59,068 bases of DNA from Dehalococcoidia bacterium (GCA_009838465.1 VXRN01000055.1:1-59068), one strand, 5' to 3'. Shown: positions 1-8,957, counted from the first letter of the stretch. Notes: generated by a model from the sequence alone, not told the origin. Numbers and translations are program-made.

Positions 1-171
1 AGATGTATCCTGTACAAGTGATCGCCTCATGTCAAAATCAAGATACAAGACCCTGGTGTGGGGCAGGAAATTCAGGTTTGCCAATTCGCCGTCATGCGCG
101 TATGGTGTACCGATTCCTGTTGTTGATAGAGTAGCCCAGTGGTCCAACATCTTTGGATTGACGGCCTGTTT

Positions 172-234
172 ACCCTCACCCCCGTATCGTAGTACGGGGC
201 AGGCTCTAGCCCTCTCCCTCTGGGAGAGGGGATG
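172..234. repeat. Intergenic inverted-repeat element
   Basis: The segment contains a CCCCGTA...TACGGGG inverted repeat followed by CAGGCTCTAG and a CCCTCTCCC...GGGAGAGGGG inverted repeat. The same two modules recur in reverse orientation near 16385-16440, and the second module alone recurs at several other intergenic sites in this window. A short reading frame across positions 29-235 is best explained by this element and shows no protein family signature. I see nothing else supportable in positions 1-279. Confidence 0.6.
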
Positions 235-279
235 ATTCGGAATCTGAATATCCATCATTACTAAGTTGTTGGACTACTA

Positions 280-1482
280 GTGGTCTCGTTCATAACCAAA
301 GCTCCCAGACCGCGCCGGACGCTGATGTTCGGCTCGACTATGCACGTGTGGAGCGACCTGTTCTTCGCACTTCTGGTGCCACTTCTTCCGTTCATCAAGG
401 AGGACATGGGGCTTTCCTTCACCGAAGTCGGGCTGCTGCGTTCGGTGTTCAGCGGGGCGTCCGCAGTGCTCCAGGTTCCGGCGGGGTTCCTGGCGGAGAG
501 CGCGGGCGAGTTCTGGTTGCTGGTAGCGGGGAATGTGTGGGTGTCCGTCGGACTGGTGGCGATGGCACTGTCGCCAGTGTTCTGGGCGCTGGTCGTGGCG
601 TCGGGAATAGGCGGTCTCGGGGGCGGAACTCAGCACCCGCTCGCTTCGAGCATGGTGTCGCGCGCCTACGACGACAAAGGACGCGCCACAGCCGTGGGAA
701 CGGTCAACTTCGCGGGCGATTTGGGAAAGATGATAGCGCCGCTGGTCGCCGGACTGATTGCGGTCAGCCTGGGGTGGCGGGCGACATTCATGGTCGTTGG
801 ACTGGCGGGACTGGCGTTCATGCTGGCTTCGATGCTGTCGCGGCGGGCGGTGGACATCGGCAGGCCGCAGTCGAGTTCCAATATGTCCGCAGACACTGAA
901 CCCGTTGACGACGAATCCGACTCCAAGTTGGCAGGCTTCATCGCGTTGAGCGGCGTCGGCCTGCTCGATTCGGCGACACGCACTTCCGCGCTCGTTTTTC
1001 TCCCGTTCGTTATGGAGAGCAAGGGCATGGGCCCGGGGCAGATAAGCGCGATGCTGTTCCTACTGTTCGGAGGCGGAGCGATAGGCAAGTACGTATGCGG
1101 CTGGCTGGGAGACCGCACGGGCACCCTGAACCTCGTATGGGGCACCAAGGGGCTGACTGCCGCGCTGCTGGTCGCGGCGCTATTCACACCCACGCTCCTG
1201 ATGGCTCCGCTGATGGTCCTAATAGGGATAGGATTGAACGGCACATCGTCGGTTCTGTACGCGACGGTTGCGGAGTTCGTTCCTGCCAGGCGACGCGCGC
1301 GCTTCTATGGATTCTTCTATACCACGAACGAGATTGGCACGGTCGCCGCGCCGCTTGCCTATGGTTTAGTGGCGGATTTATTTAGCCTGAGAACCACCAT
1401 GCTGGCTATGGGAGCAGCAACGGCCGCTATTCTGCCCGCGAGCCTGACTCTCAGGAGACACTTAGCGCGCGCGGGATTCTGA
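280..1482 (+). CDS. MFS transporter
   Basis: This is a 400-residue, strongly hydrophobic protein with about 12 predicted membrane helices in two halves. The halves are separated by a hydrophilic loop near residues 195-220 (a run rich in S, D and E), which is the usual layout of the major facilitator superfamily. Length and helix number fit the family. The substrate cannot be deduced. A GTG start at 280 is used; an ATG at 325 (MFGSTMHVW) is an equally reasonable start just before the first membrane helix. It is followed after 140 bp by the NCS2 permease pair in the same direction, but the gap argues against tight operon coupling. Confidence 0.85.
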   Translation: MVSFITKAPRPRRTLMFGSTMHVWSDLFFALLVPLLPFIKEDMGLSFTEVGLLRSVFSGASAVLQVPAGFLAESAGEFWLLVAGNVWVSVGLVAMALSPVFWALVVASGIGGLGGGTQHPLASSMVSRAYDDKGRATAVGTVNFAGDLGKMIAPLVAGLIAVSLGWRATFMVVGLAGLAFMLASMLSRRAVDIGRPQSSSNMSADTEPVDDESDSKLAGFIALSGVGLLDSATRTSALVFLPFVMESKGMGPGQISAMLFLLFGGGAIGKYVCGWLGDRTGTLNLVWGTKGLTAALLVAALFTPTLLMAPLMVLIGIGLNGTSSVLYATVAEFVPARRRARFYGFFYTTNEIGTVAAPLAYGLVADLFSLRTTMLAMGAATAAILPASLTLRRHLARAGF

Positions 1483-1622
1483 GGAAGCCCAAGAGCCGAC
1501 TGTATATATATATCCTCGCATATCACGGTGTGATGTGTAATTCCTCAGATCAACCCTTCTCACGAACTCCCACGTCTGGTAATCTTCTTCGGATTGCCGA
1601 AGTATTATGATATGGAGTTGTA

Positions 1623-3350
1623 ATGGCAAACGTGAACGAGAACATCCGCTACGAGCCGGAGGAGAGACCATCTCACTTTCTCTCCGCCGGTCTCGGACTT
1701 CAGGCTACCGCGGTCCTCATAGCTCCTATCGTGGTGGCGGTGGCTATCATAATGCGGTCGGCCAACCAGCCCGAGATATACCTCGCCTATGCGGTGTTCG
1801 CGGCCGTGATAATAAGCGGCGCTATCACTATTCTCCAATCGGTGCGTGTCGGACGCTTCGGATCGGGGTATATACTCTTTATGGGAACCTCCGCCACTTT
1901 CCTCGTTGTTTGTATCCTGGCCATGGAGGCGGGAGGCCCCGCCATGATGGCGACCCTGGTAGTTGCTTCTTCGGTGCTTTACTTCCTGATGGCAGCGCAG
2001 TTGTCCACGCTGCGTCGAGTTATCACCCCTCTCGTGTCGGGTGTCGTCATCATGCTGCTTGCCGCAATGGTGGTGCCGATAGTCTTCAGAATGCTGTCGG
2101 ATGTACCGGAATCGACTCCCAACGTCGCCGCTCCCGTGATTGTGATTGTGACGCTCGGCGTGGTCGCCCCGCTGGCGCTGAGAGCTCCGAAGGCATTGCA
2201 ACTGTGGGCGCCTCTTATCGGCGTGGTCGTCGGCTGTGTGGCATCGTCGTTCTATGGGTTGTATGACTATCAGAGCGTTCTCAATGCCGCATGGATCGGA
2301 CTGCCTGATATGGCCGTATGGCCGGGATTTGATCTGGGATTCGGAGCGGAGTTCTGGGCGCTCCTTGTCGCGTTCGCTCTCGTCTCGCTGGTAAGCGCTC
2401 TTGAGACGGTTGGAGACGGTGTGGCGGTTCAGCAGGTATCTCACAGACAGCCCAGGACTACCGACTTCCGGGTAATTCAGGGGGCTCTCAATGCGGACGG
2501 GCTGGGCAATGTACTGTCCGGGTTAGCCGGCACTGTGCCGAACACGACCTACTCATCCAGTATTCCGCTAATCTCGCTCACCGGAGTGGCCGCGCGCAGG
2601 GTGGGAGTGTATGCCGGCGGCTTTCTGATAGTGGCTGCCTTCTTTCCCAAGATAGCCGCCCTCCTGCTGGCAATTCCGGCCCCGGTGGTGGGCGCCTACG
2701 TGACGATCTTCATCGCGCTGGTCTTCGTCGAAGGACTGAGAACCGTAGTCAAGGACGGCCTGGACCAGCAGAAGACCCTGATAGTTGGGATGGCGTTCTT
2801 GCTTGGCATCGGTTTCGAGTACAAGTTTATCTTCCCGGAGTTGCTGAGCGGTTCATTGGGAATTCTGCTCGGCAACGGAATGGTCGTTGGTGGAGTCGTG
2901 GCTATCGGACTGGTCCAGGTCGTTGGCCTGACATCGGGACGTCGCAGGCGCATCAGGCTCGAATTGAGTCGGTCGGCCTTGCCTGAGATTGACGAATTCC
3001 TTTGCGCGTTCGCATCCCGGGTAGGCTGGAACGAGTCCTCGACCGCCCGGCTGCGCTCGGCGGGTGAGGAGACGCTCGCGAGCCTGATGCAGGATGAGGG
3101 GGATACCGGAAACGTCCGACGTTTGGTTGTGGGAGCGCGTCTTGTGGACGGGGTAGCCGAACTGGAGTTCGCGGCGGTTTCGGGTGAGCAGAACATCGAG
3201 GACAGACTGGCGTACCTTCCCGAACAAACCGAAATCGAAGATGAACGCGAAATCTCGTTCCGCCTGCTGCGGCACTACGCTTCCTCGGTCCGCCACCAGA
3301 AGTATCACAACATTGATATAGTTACGGTGCAGGTGGAAGGCGCGCGCTAG
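1623..3350 (+). CDS. NCS2 permease with C-terminal GHKL-like domain (copy 1)
   Basis: Residues about 20-440 form a nucleobase:cation symporter-2 (xanthine/uracil permease) domain with around 12-14 membrane segments. The family signature is visible: ALETVGDG near residue 260, then LNADGLGNVLSGLAGTVPNT and a conserved TGVAARRVG. Known members move uracil, xanthine or urate with protons or Na+. Residues about 445-575 are soluble and resemble a degenerate anti-sigma-factor type HATPase (GHKL). There is an N-box-like helix LRSAGEETLASLM and a terminal SFRLLRHYASSV...VTVQVEG pattern, but no convincing glycine-rich ATP lid. The start is ATG 1623 with GGAG just upstream. A same-length paralogue follows 16 bp after the stop, so the two are probably co-transcribed. 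The family call for the permease is firm; the C-terminal assignment is tentative. Confidence 0.85.
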   Translation: MANVNENIRYEPEERPSHFLSAGLGLQATAVLIAPIVVAVAIIMRSANQPEIYLAYAVFAAVIISGAITILQSVRVGRFGSGYILFMGTSATFLVVCILAMEAGGPAMMATLVVASSVLYFLMAAQLSTLRRVITPLVSGVVIMLLAAMVVPIVFRMLSDVPESTPNVAAPVIVIVTLGVVAPLALRAPKALQLWAPLIGVVVGCVASSFYGLYDYQSVLNAAWIGLPDMAVWPGFDLGFGAEFWALLVAFALVSLVSALETVGDGVAVQQVSHRQPRTTDFRVIQGALNADGLGNVLSGLAGTVPNTTYSSSIPLISLTGVAARRVGVYAGGFLIVAAFFPKIAALLLAIPAPVVGAYVTIFIALVFVEGLRTVVKDGLDQQKTLIVGMAFLLGIGFEYKFIFPELLSGSLGILLGNGMVVGGVVAIGLVQVVGLTSGRRRRIRLELSRSALPEIDEFLCAFASRVGWNESSTARLRSAGEETLASLMQDEGDTGNVRRLVVGARLVDGVAELEFAAVSGEQNIEDRLAYLPEQTEIEDEREISFRLLRHYASSVRHQKYHNIDIVTVQVEGAR

Positions 3351-3366
3351 TCGGCAGGGATATGCA

Positions 3367-5094
3367 ATGACGCAATCAAACGAGAACATCCGGTACGAGC
3401 CGGATGATCGTTCTCCTCATCCAGTCTCGGCGGGACTTGGCTTTCAGATAACAGCGATTACGCTCGCTCCGGTGGCTATCACAGTAGCTATCATCGCACG
3501 GGCCGCCGACCAGTCCGATACATATATCACATGGGCGGTGTTCGCCGCCGTGGTGGTAAGCGGGACCGCTACCATCCTGCAGGCGGTCAGAGTGGGACGG
3601 ATCGGCGCAGGGCATGTACTGATAATGGGAACCTCCGGGGCCTTCATCGGTGTCTGCATTACGGCGCTGGTGGAAGGAGGACCGGCGACGCTGGCGAGCC
3701 TGGTGGTGGTCTCGTCGCTGTTCCAGTTCCTGCTGTCGGCGCGGCTTTCTCAGCTGCGTCGGATAGTGACGCCTGTGGTGGCAGGCACGGTTCTAATGCT
3801 GATATCCGCGACTGTCATGCCGATATTGTTCGGTATGCTCTCCGACACGCCCGAGAATACCGCTACGGCTGGGGCTCCGCTAACGGCGGCAGTCACGCTT
3901 ATCGTGGTCATAGTAGCGTCGCTGCGGGCGCCACGCTCGATGCGGCTGTGGGCGCCACTCATCGGGGTAGTGGTAGGCTGCGGAGTTTCGGCTGTGTTCG
4001 GGATGTACGACTTTCAGAGCGTGCTCGACGCGCCCTGGATAGGAATTCCCGATGTTGGCGGATGGCCCGGATTCAACCTGCCGACCGAAGCGTTCTGGGC
4101 GCTGCTTCCGGCGTTCGTGGTCGTTACCCTGGTCGGGGCAATCGAGACGATTGGGGACGGCGTGGCGATTCAGCGAGTTTCGCGACGGCGTCCGCGCGCA
4201 GCAGACTTCCGACTGGTACAGGGCGCGCTGAACGCGGACGGGGTGGGCAACCTACTGTCCGGGATTACGGGGACGGTTCCGAATACTACCTACTCGTCCA
4301 GCATATCCGTCGTAGCCATTACAGGCATAGCTGCCCGGCGCGTGGGGATATATACCGGACTCTTCTTCATCCTGCTGGTGTTTTCCCCAAAGGTAGTGGC
4401 AGCGATTCTTGCTATTCCGAACGTCGTGGCGGCTGCTTATACGATGGTGCTGATAGCTCTCATCTTCGTTGAGGGGTTCAGGATAGTCGCGCGGGACGGG
4501 ATAGACGCGCGCAAGGCCGTGGTGGTGGGAATGTCCTTCTGGGTGGGCGTGGGCTTCGAGAACAAGGTCATCTTCTCCGACCTTTTGGGCGGACCGCTGG
4601 GAACGCTGCTGGGCAACGGCATGACTGCGGGGACCATCTGCGCGATACTGCTGACTCTGTTCCTGGAGTTTACCTCCTCGCGCCGCCGGAGTGTGACGGT
4701 GAGTCTGGAGCTTTCATCCCTGTCAAAGATAGACGAGTTCCTGCGCGAGTTCGCCTCTGGGATAAGCTGGAACGAATCCTCGACCGACCGGCTGCGTTCG
4801 GCGGGCGAGGAAACGCTGTCGATCCTACTGCAAAACGACGCCGACGGAGCCGCGGCCGGGCGGCGGCTGAGAGTCAGCGCACGACTCAACGAGGATGTGG
4901 TGGAGATGGAATTCCTGGCCGCTTCGGATGACGAGAACCTGGAGGACAGGCTGGCCCTGCTGTCCGATCAACCGGAGACGCCGGACGAGCGCGAATTCTC
5001 GTTCCGCCTGTTGCGGCACTACGCATCCTCGGTACATCATCGCCAGTACCACAACCTGGACGTGGTCACCGTGCAGGTGGAAGGGTCGCGGTAG
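3367..5094 (+). CDS. NCS2 permease with C-terminal GHKL-like domain (copy 2)
   Basis: This is a tandem paralogue of the preceding gene, also 575 residues, with the same N-terminal NENIRYEP start, the same NCS2 core (AIETIGDGVAIQRVS, LNADGVGNLLSGITGTVPNT) and the same soluble C-terminal domain (LRSAGEETLSILL, SFRLLRHYASSV). Divergence runs along the whole length, so the duplication is not recent. The 16-bp gap suggests co-transcription, and the two could form a heteromeric transporter or have different nucleobase specificities. The retained C-terminal domain in both copies implies that it is functional, perhaps as a regulatory or nucleotide-sensing module; that is inference. The final residues (VTVQVEGSR) match copy 1 (VTVQVEGAR). 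Confidence 0.85.
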   Translation: MTQSNENIRYEPDDRSPHPVSAGLGFQITAITLAPVAITVAIIARAADQSDTYITWAVFAAVVVSGTATILQAVRVGRIGAGHVLIMGTSGAFIGVCITALVEGGPATLASLVVVSSLFQFLLSARLSQLRRIVTPVVAGTVLMLISATVMPILFGMLSDTPENTATAGAPLTAAVTLIVVIVASLRAPRSMRLWAPLIGVVVGCGVSAVFGMYDFQSVLDAPWIGIPDVGGWPGFNLPTEAFWALLPAFVVVTLVGAIETIGDGVAIQRVSRRRPRAADFRLVQGALNADGVGNLLSGITGTVPNTTYSSSISVVAITGIAARRVGIYTGLFFILLVFSPKVVAAILAIPNVVAAAYTMVLIALIFVEGFRIVARDGIDARKAVVVGMSFWVGVGFENKVIFSDLLGGPLGTLLGNGMTAGTICAILLTLFLEFTSSRRRSVTVSLELSSLSKIDEFLREFASGISWNESSTDRLRSAGEETLSILLQNDADGAAAGRRLRVSARLNEDVVEMEFLAASDDENLEDRLALLSDQPETPDEREFSFRLLRHYASSVHHRQYHNLDVVTVQVEGSR

Positions 5095-5184
5095 TATCGG
5101 CCCTCGATGCCCGGTCAGCGGTGTATTGTGGAGCTCGAGGTCTCTTCATTATTAGGCGTCACTAGAGTAGGCCGTTCGTGGTGA

Positions 5185-5362
5185 CCCTTCGACAAGCTCC
5201 CTTCGACAGGCTCAGGACGAACCATGAACGGGCGGCCCTTCGACAGGCTCAGGGCGAACGATGAGCGGACGGCCCTTCGACAAGTTTCCTTCGACAAGCT
5301 CAGGGTGAACCATGAACGCGCGGCCCTTCGACAGGCTCCCTTCGACAGGCTCAGGATGAACG
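5185..5362. repeat. Cluster of seven CTTCGACARGCTC repeats
   Basis: Seven copies of a CTTCGACAAG/GGCTC unit, several extended by AGGNNGAAC, lie in direct orientation between the NCS2 pair and ribF. Related copies occur at 43597-43650. The unit encodes low-complexity peptides in several frames and should not be called as protein. This kind of repeat is widespread in intergenic DNA of many bacteria and its function is not established. Confidence 0.75.
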
Positions 5363-5416
5363 AGAGATCGAAGACGAGGCGAAAACGAAAAACCCTGATT
5401 GCGGGGCTTGTCCAAC

Positions 5417-5445
5417 TTGCGATAGTTTGCCGATATCAATATGCT
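5417..5445 (+). promoter_or_regulatory. Putative sigma70 promoter of ribF
   Basis: TTGCGA (5417-5422) and TATGCT (5440-5445) are separated by 17 bp. Initiation would fall near 5452, about 28 nt before the ATG at 5480. That agrees with the downstream start and argues against a start at 5441. Confidence 0.45.
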
Positions 5446-5479
5446 TATAGCCGATTCTCGCCACGACAGCGAAGCCACT

Positions 5480-6406
5480 ATGAGCATAGAAGAAGACCTC
5501 TCCCATTTCGAGCCCGACCGCGACTCGACCATCACGATAGGCGTGTTCGACGGCGTTCACCGGGGACACCGCCACCTCATAGGCAGACTCGTTCAGGAGG
5601 CGAGAAGCGCGGGCGTGCTAGCGGGTGTGCTGACCTTCAAGAACCACCCGATCACGATACTCAGGCCAGGCGTAAAGGCGCTCCTTCTGACCGACCTGGA
5701 CGAGCGCATCAGGCTTCTGAAAGAACTCGGAGTTGATTTCGTCGTCCCGGTCAGGTTCGACCGCGAACTGGCGGGGCTGCCCTCGCGAGAATTCCTGCTC
5801 CATCTGTATGAAAAGCTGAGAATGCGCAGGCTGATCGTCGGCCCGGACTTCGCTATGGGCAGGGACCGCGATGGGACTCTCGATACGCTTCCCGCAATAG
5901 GCGAGAGTATCGGCTTCACTTTCGAGGCAGTTGACCTTATGACCGACTCTGTTGGAGTGGTCAAGAGCACGACGATACGCAACAGCATCGCCGAGGGCGA
6001 CGTATCGCGTGCCGCAAGACTACTGGGACGCAACTTCTCTGTCAGTGGAGTCGTCGGACACGGCGAGGAACGCGGGCGCGAACTCGGATTTCCGACCGCG
6101 AATCTCGAACTGGCCCCTGGATTCATATTCCCGGCAGACGGCATCTACGCGGCATGGGCGCATCTCGATTCAGGCTCGTACATGGCGGCGACGAGCATCG
6201 GTGTCCGCCCTACTTTTGACGACGGCGAGAACAGGACGATAGAGGCCTACCTCCTCGATTTCTCAGACGACATATACGACCAGCCCCTCCGACTCGAATT
6301 CGTCCGGCGTCTGCGCGGGGAGGAGAAGTTCGACACCATTGAGGCGCTCCTGGCCCAGATGGATGAAGACGTGCGCCAGACCCGGGAGATACTGACGGAC
6401 TGCTAG
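5480..6406 (+). CDS. ribF: Bifunctional riboflavin kinase / FAD synthetase
   Basis: The protein phosphorylates riboflavin to FMN and adenylates FMN to FAD. From ATG 5480 it is 308 residues, the normal RibF length. Residues 1 to about 165 are the nucleotidyltransferase (FAD synthetase) domain with the GVFDGVHRGH motif at residues 21-30 and PDFAMGRDRDG further on. Residues about 185-305 are the riboflavin kinase barrel, with GHGEERGRELGFPTANLEL carrying the FPTAN signature. An ATG at 5441 would add 13 residues, but it lies inside the likely -10 box. The gene stands alone after a repeat cluster. No FMN riboswitch is visible upstream, so expression is probably constitutive. Confidence 0.95.
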   Translation: MSIEEDLSHFEPDRDSTITIGVFDGVHRGHRHLIGRLVQEARSAGVLAGVLTFKNHPITILRPGVKALLLTDLDERIRLLKELGVDFVVPVRFDRELAGLPSREFLLHLYEKLRMRRLIVGPDFAMGRDRDGTLDTLPAIGESIGFTFEAVDLMTDSVGVVKSTTIRNSIAEGDVSRAARLLGRNFSVSGVVGHGEERGRELGFPTANLELAPGFIFPADGIYAAWAHLDSGSYMAATSIGVRPTFDDGENRTIEAYLLDFSDDIYDQPLRLEFVRRLRGEEKFDTIEALLAQMDEDVRQTREILTDC

Positions 6407-6596
6407 GTCTCACATCTCGATTCCGGCTTATGAGTGGCCTCCGCCAAATTGATCCTTCGCGCGGATAGTGTGTTGCCGCTCCATGATGACAGAGGCGTTC
6501 CGATAGCATACCGCTGTTGCCCTTTCAGACCTGTGTCAGAGCGTAACTAACCGCGTATGACCAAACAGTATGACACCCTGTTTTCTATACGGTGTA

Positions 6597-6625
6597 TTGA
6601 ATCTTTCTAAAAACAGTAATATGAT
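6597..6625 (+). promoter_or_regulatory. Putative sigma70 promoter upstream of DUF5679 gene
   Basis: TTGAAT (6597-6602) and TATGAT (6620-6625) are separated by 17 bp. It lies within the 346-bp gap after ribF, about 120 bp before the next start codon. I see no other gene or RNA in 6407-6752; a weak ACACC/GGTGT hairpin is present near 6574-6596. Confidence 0.45.
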
Positions 6626-6752
6626 TCTTCCAGTCCTCGTCCTGTCTATCCTATCCACATTCTGCGCGGCGAACTCCTCTCACCGCCGTGGATGCAAGTC
6701 GCCGATTGGCTCCAAGGATCATCTTTACTATTAATCTCACCAGGGGGGTTAA

Positions 6753-6896
6753 ATGCAGGCCTACTGTCTAAAATGCCGGGCGCACCGCGATGTATCTAAT
6801 GCTGAACAGGTTATGTTGAAAAATGGTCGTCCCGCCACACGTGGGAAGTGCTCCGTCTGCAGCGCGACCGTGTTCCGAATCGGCAAGGCGGAGTAA
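6753..6896 (+). CDS. DUF5679 zinc-ribbon mini-protein
   Basis: This is a 47-residue protein with two CxxC pairs (YCLKC at residues 4-8, KCSVC at 32-36), the central KNGRPATRG motif and a terminal FRIGK. That arrangement is typical of the DUF5679 family, in which the four cysteines presumably hold zinc. Family members occur alone or attached to larger nucleic-acid enzymes such as topoisomerase I in Chloroflexota and Patescibacteria, but no function has been shown. The start is ATG 6753, supported by AGGGGGG at 6742-6748. A perfect 16-bp hairpin follows 24 bp after the stop, so it is a monocistronic unit with its own promoter candidate upstream. Confidence 0.85.
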   Translation: MQAYCLKCRAHRDVSNAEQVMLKNGRPATRGKCSVCSATVFRIGKAE

Positions 6897-6919
6897 CGCT
6901 CGTTTCCGCTATTATGAAG

Positions 6920-6956
6920 AACAGGAAGGGAGCGTATCGAACGCTCCCTTCCTGTT
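6920..6956 (+). terminator. Strong hairpin terminator
   Basis: A perfect 16-bp stem (AACAGGAAGGGAGCGT with its complement) encloses a 5-nt loop 24 bp after the DUF5679 stop codon. The T-tract is only three residues, so termination strength is uncertain. It separates this gene from the membrane-protein cluster beginning at 7017. Confidence 0.75.
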
Positions 6957-7016
6957 TGTAGGCAATACAGGACATTTGACGCAATCTGCATACCTCCCCG
7001 GAGTAATACAACCCCT

Positions 7017-8534
7017 ATGCGAATGACACGAGTCCTGGCAGCGGTGAGTGCGCTCGCCATTTTCTTCGCGGTCGTGTCCCCGGCCTATGGGCACGCATTT
7101 GGACAGCGTTACGACCTTCCCATCCCGCTTAGCTATTTCCTCATAGGGGCCGCGGCGACGGTTGCCCTGTCGTTCGTAGTGATCGGGATGTTCGTTCAGA
7201 AGGGTCGCGAGAGCTTTTCGTACCCGCGTCTGAACCTGCTCCGAGTTCCAGTGGTCGGCGCGATACTCTCGAGCGGAGTCGCGGCCATCGTGGTCAGAGC
7301 CCTCTCGGTAGCGCTATTTCTGCTGCTCCTGCTGACCGGGTTCATCGGAACCAACCGGCCCATTGACAACCTTTCACCCACGTTCATCTGGATAATCTGG
7401 TGGGTTGGAATGGGCTACATAGCCGCACTGCTGGGCAACGTCTGGATGTTCGTGAATCCATGGAAGATAACCTTCGAGTGGTTCCAGAAAATCAGCGGAC
7501 AGTCCGAATGGGAGGAGGAAGCTCCCTTCCGCTACCCCGAGGGACTGGACGTGTGGCCCGCGCTGCTGCTTTTCTTCCTGTTCGCCTGGTCCGAGAACGT
7601 CTTTACGGGCGCGTTCCGTCCGTTCACGCTTTCAGTCATGGTCGTTCTGTACTCGATCATCACCTGGGCGGGCATGGCCGCATTCGGCAAGCACACCTGG
7701 CTCAGACACGGCGAAGCCTTCAGCGTTCTCTTTGGCTTGTTCGCTCGGTTCTCGCCCACCGAGGTCAGGGTTGTAAATCGGAGTGCATGCGCCCGATACG
7801 ACTCCGAGTGCTCTCTGGAATCCGAGTGCGTTGACTGCTACGACTGCTACGAGCGAGCGGGCAAAGAGAGCAAGGAACTGAACCTGCGTCCCTTCGCCGT
7901 CGGCCTGGCGGTCAAGCGGCATACCTCGGTAGCTATGGCGGCCTTCGTGATACTGACGCTCGCGACAGTCAGCTTCGACGGGTTCCAGGATACGGAGACA
8001 TGGGCATCCTGGCGTACCGATCTACTGACGATCACGACTACGGACGTTGTGGATACTCTGGGCCTTGCCATAGCGCCGCTACTGTTCGCCCTTGTCTATA
8101 TCGTATTCTGCTTGGGAGTGAGACTGATGTCTGGGGACAGCGGCGACTTTGGATCGCTCGCGTCCGCCTTCGTCTTCTCCCTCGTGCCCATAGCCCTCGC
8201 CTACAACATAGCGCACTTCGTAACTCTGCTGCTGATACAGGGCCAGCTCATCATCCCGCTCGCCTCCGACCCGTTCGGATTCGGCTGGAACATATTCGGC
8301 AACGCTGACTACAATGTAAATCTGGAAGTAATCAGCGCGAAGGCGGTTTGGTTCATCAGCCTGGCTGCCATAGTGCTGGGGCACGTCGTCTCCGTGTATC
8401 TCGCCCACGTGACGTCACTCCGCCTCTCCGACCGAGCCCCCAACGCGCTCAGAGGCCAGGTCCCGATGCTGGTCCTGATGGTGCTCTACACCGTCAGCAG
8501 CCTCTGGATAATCGGCCAGCCGATAGTGAACTGA
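7017..8534 (+). CDS. Polytopic membrane protein with cytoplasmic/periplasmic Cys cluster
   Basis: The protein has 505 residues, an N-terminal signal-like helix ending in PAYGHAFGQRYDLPIPL and about a dozen membrane segments. The HAFGQRYDLP start and the NVWMFVNPWK segment resemble proteins annotated as fenitrothion hydrolase-like membrane proteins in Actinobacteria and Chloroflexota, a name with little functional support. Between hydrophobic blocks, residues 258-277 hold five cysteines in a CX6CX5CX2CX2C spacing, which could bind an Fe-S cluster or zinc. Downstream genes encode secreted His-rich, FixH/YtkA-like and CopC-CopD proteins, so a role in metal or cytochrome handling at the membrane is plausible. 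The start is ATG 7017 without a strong ribosome-binding site; ATG 7023 is an alternative. Confidence 0.7.
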   Translation: MRMTRVLAAVSALAIFFAVVSPAYGHAFGQRYDLPIPLSYFLIGAAATVALSFVVIGMFVQKGRESFSYPRLNLLRVPVVGAILSSGVAAIVVRALSVALFLLLLLTGFIGTNRPIDNLSPTFIWIIWWVGMGYIAALLGNVWMFVNPWKITFEWFQKISGQSEWEEEAPFRYPEGLDVWPALLLFFLFAWSENVFTGAFRPFTLSVMVVLYSIITWAGMAAFGKHTWLRHGEAFSVLFGLFARFSPTEVRVVNRSACARYDSECSLESECVDCYDCYERAGKESKELNLRPFAVGLAVKRHTSVAMAAFVILTLATVSFDGFQDTETWASWRTDLLTITTTDVVDTLGLAIAPLLFALVYIVFCLGVRLMSGDSGDFGSLASAFVFSLVPIALAYNIAHFVTLLLIQGQLIIPLASDPFGFGWNIFGNADYNVNLEVISAKAVWFISLAAIVLGHVVSVYLAHVTSLRLSDRAPNALRGQVPMLVLMVLYTVSSLWIIGQPIVN

Positions 8535-8555
8535 AAATGGTACAATTAATGTGCT

Positions 8556-8957
8556 ATGAATCGCATACTGGCTAGATTCTGGATGGTCGCGCTGGCGGCG
8601 TTGGTGGTGGCTTTGCCGTCGCTGGGACCGCTGTTAGACCATCACTTCGCCGAGCGAATGCCCTACCACGCTCACGTCGGCGTTCCCAACGACCACGAGC
8701 ACGGCTACCGGCACCTCCATTCCCACGATACGGAGCGGTCGCCCGACTGGAACCCCGCGCTGTACAAGCTGGATACCTCTCCGACTGTTCTGACCATCGT
8801 CCTGTCTTCCGACTCCGAGACCAGCGACGGGCTCCTACCCGATAGCAACTCGGCCCTCCGAGTCCCCGGGCCGGAGTCCAACACTCTTAAGTCCGCATAC
8901 ATATCCCCTCCTGACAGACCCCCGAGGAGCGGCCTTTCGGCCACTGCTTCTATCTAG
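8556..8957 (+). CDS. Secreted or membrane-tethered His-rich protein
   Basis: This 133-residue protein begins with a basic-hydrophobic signal segment (residues about 4-28). A histidine-rich stretch follows, with nine His within about 35 residues (LDHH, YHAH, DHEH, RHLHSHD). The remainder is Ser/Pro-rich and ends in a PPDRPPR-like tail. No known family is recognised with confidence. The His cluster outside the membrane suggests binding of copper or zinc, which fits the neighbouring CopC-CopD fusion. It starts 21 bp after the preceding stop and is probably in the same transcript. The call is by composition and context only. Confidence 0.6.
   Translation: MNRILARFWMVALAALVVALPSLGPLLDHHFAERMPYHAHVGVPNDHEHGYRHLHSHDTERSPDWNPALYKLDTSPTVLTIVLSSDSETSDGLLPDSNSALRVPGPESNTLKSAYISPPDRPPRSGLSATASI

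Noticed and set aside
29..235. 68-residue ORF at the left end
   Set aside because: It runs through an intergenic repeat and has no family signature or ribosome-binding site.
5224..5736. 170-residue ORF over the CTTCGACA repeats
   Set aside because: It is repeat-derived low-complexity sequence that overlaps ribF in another frame.
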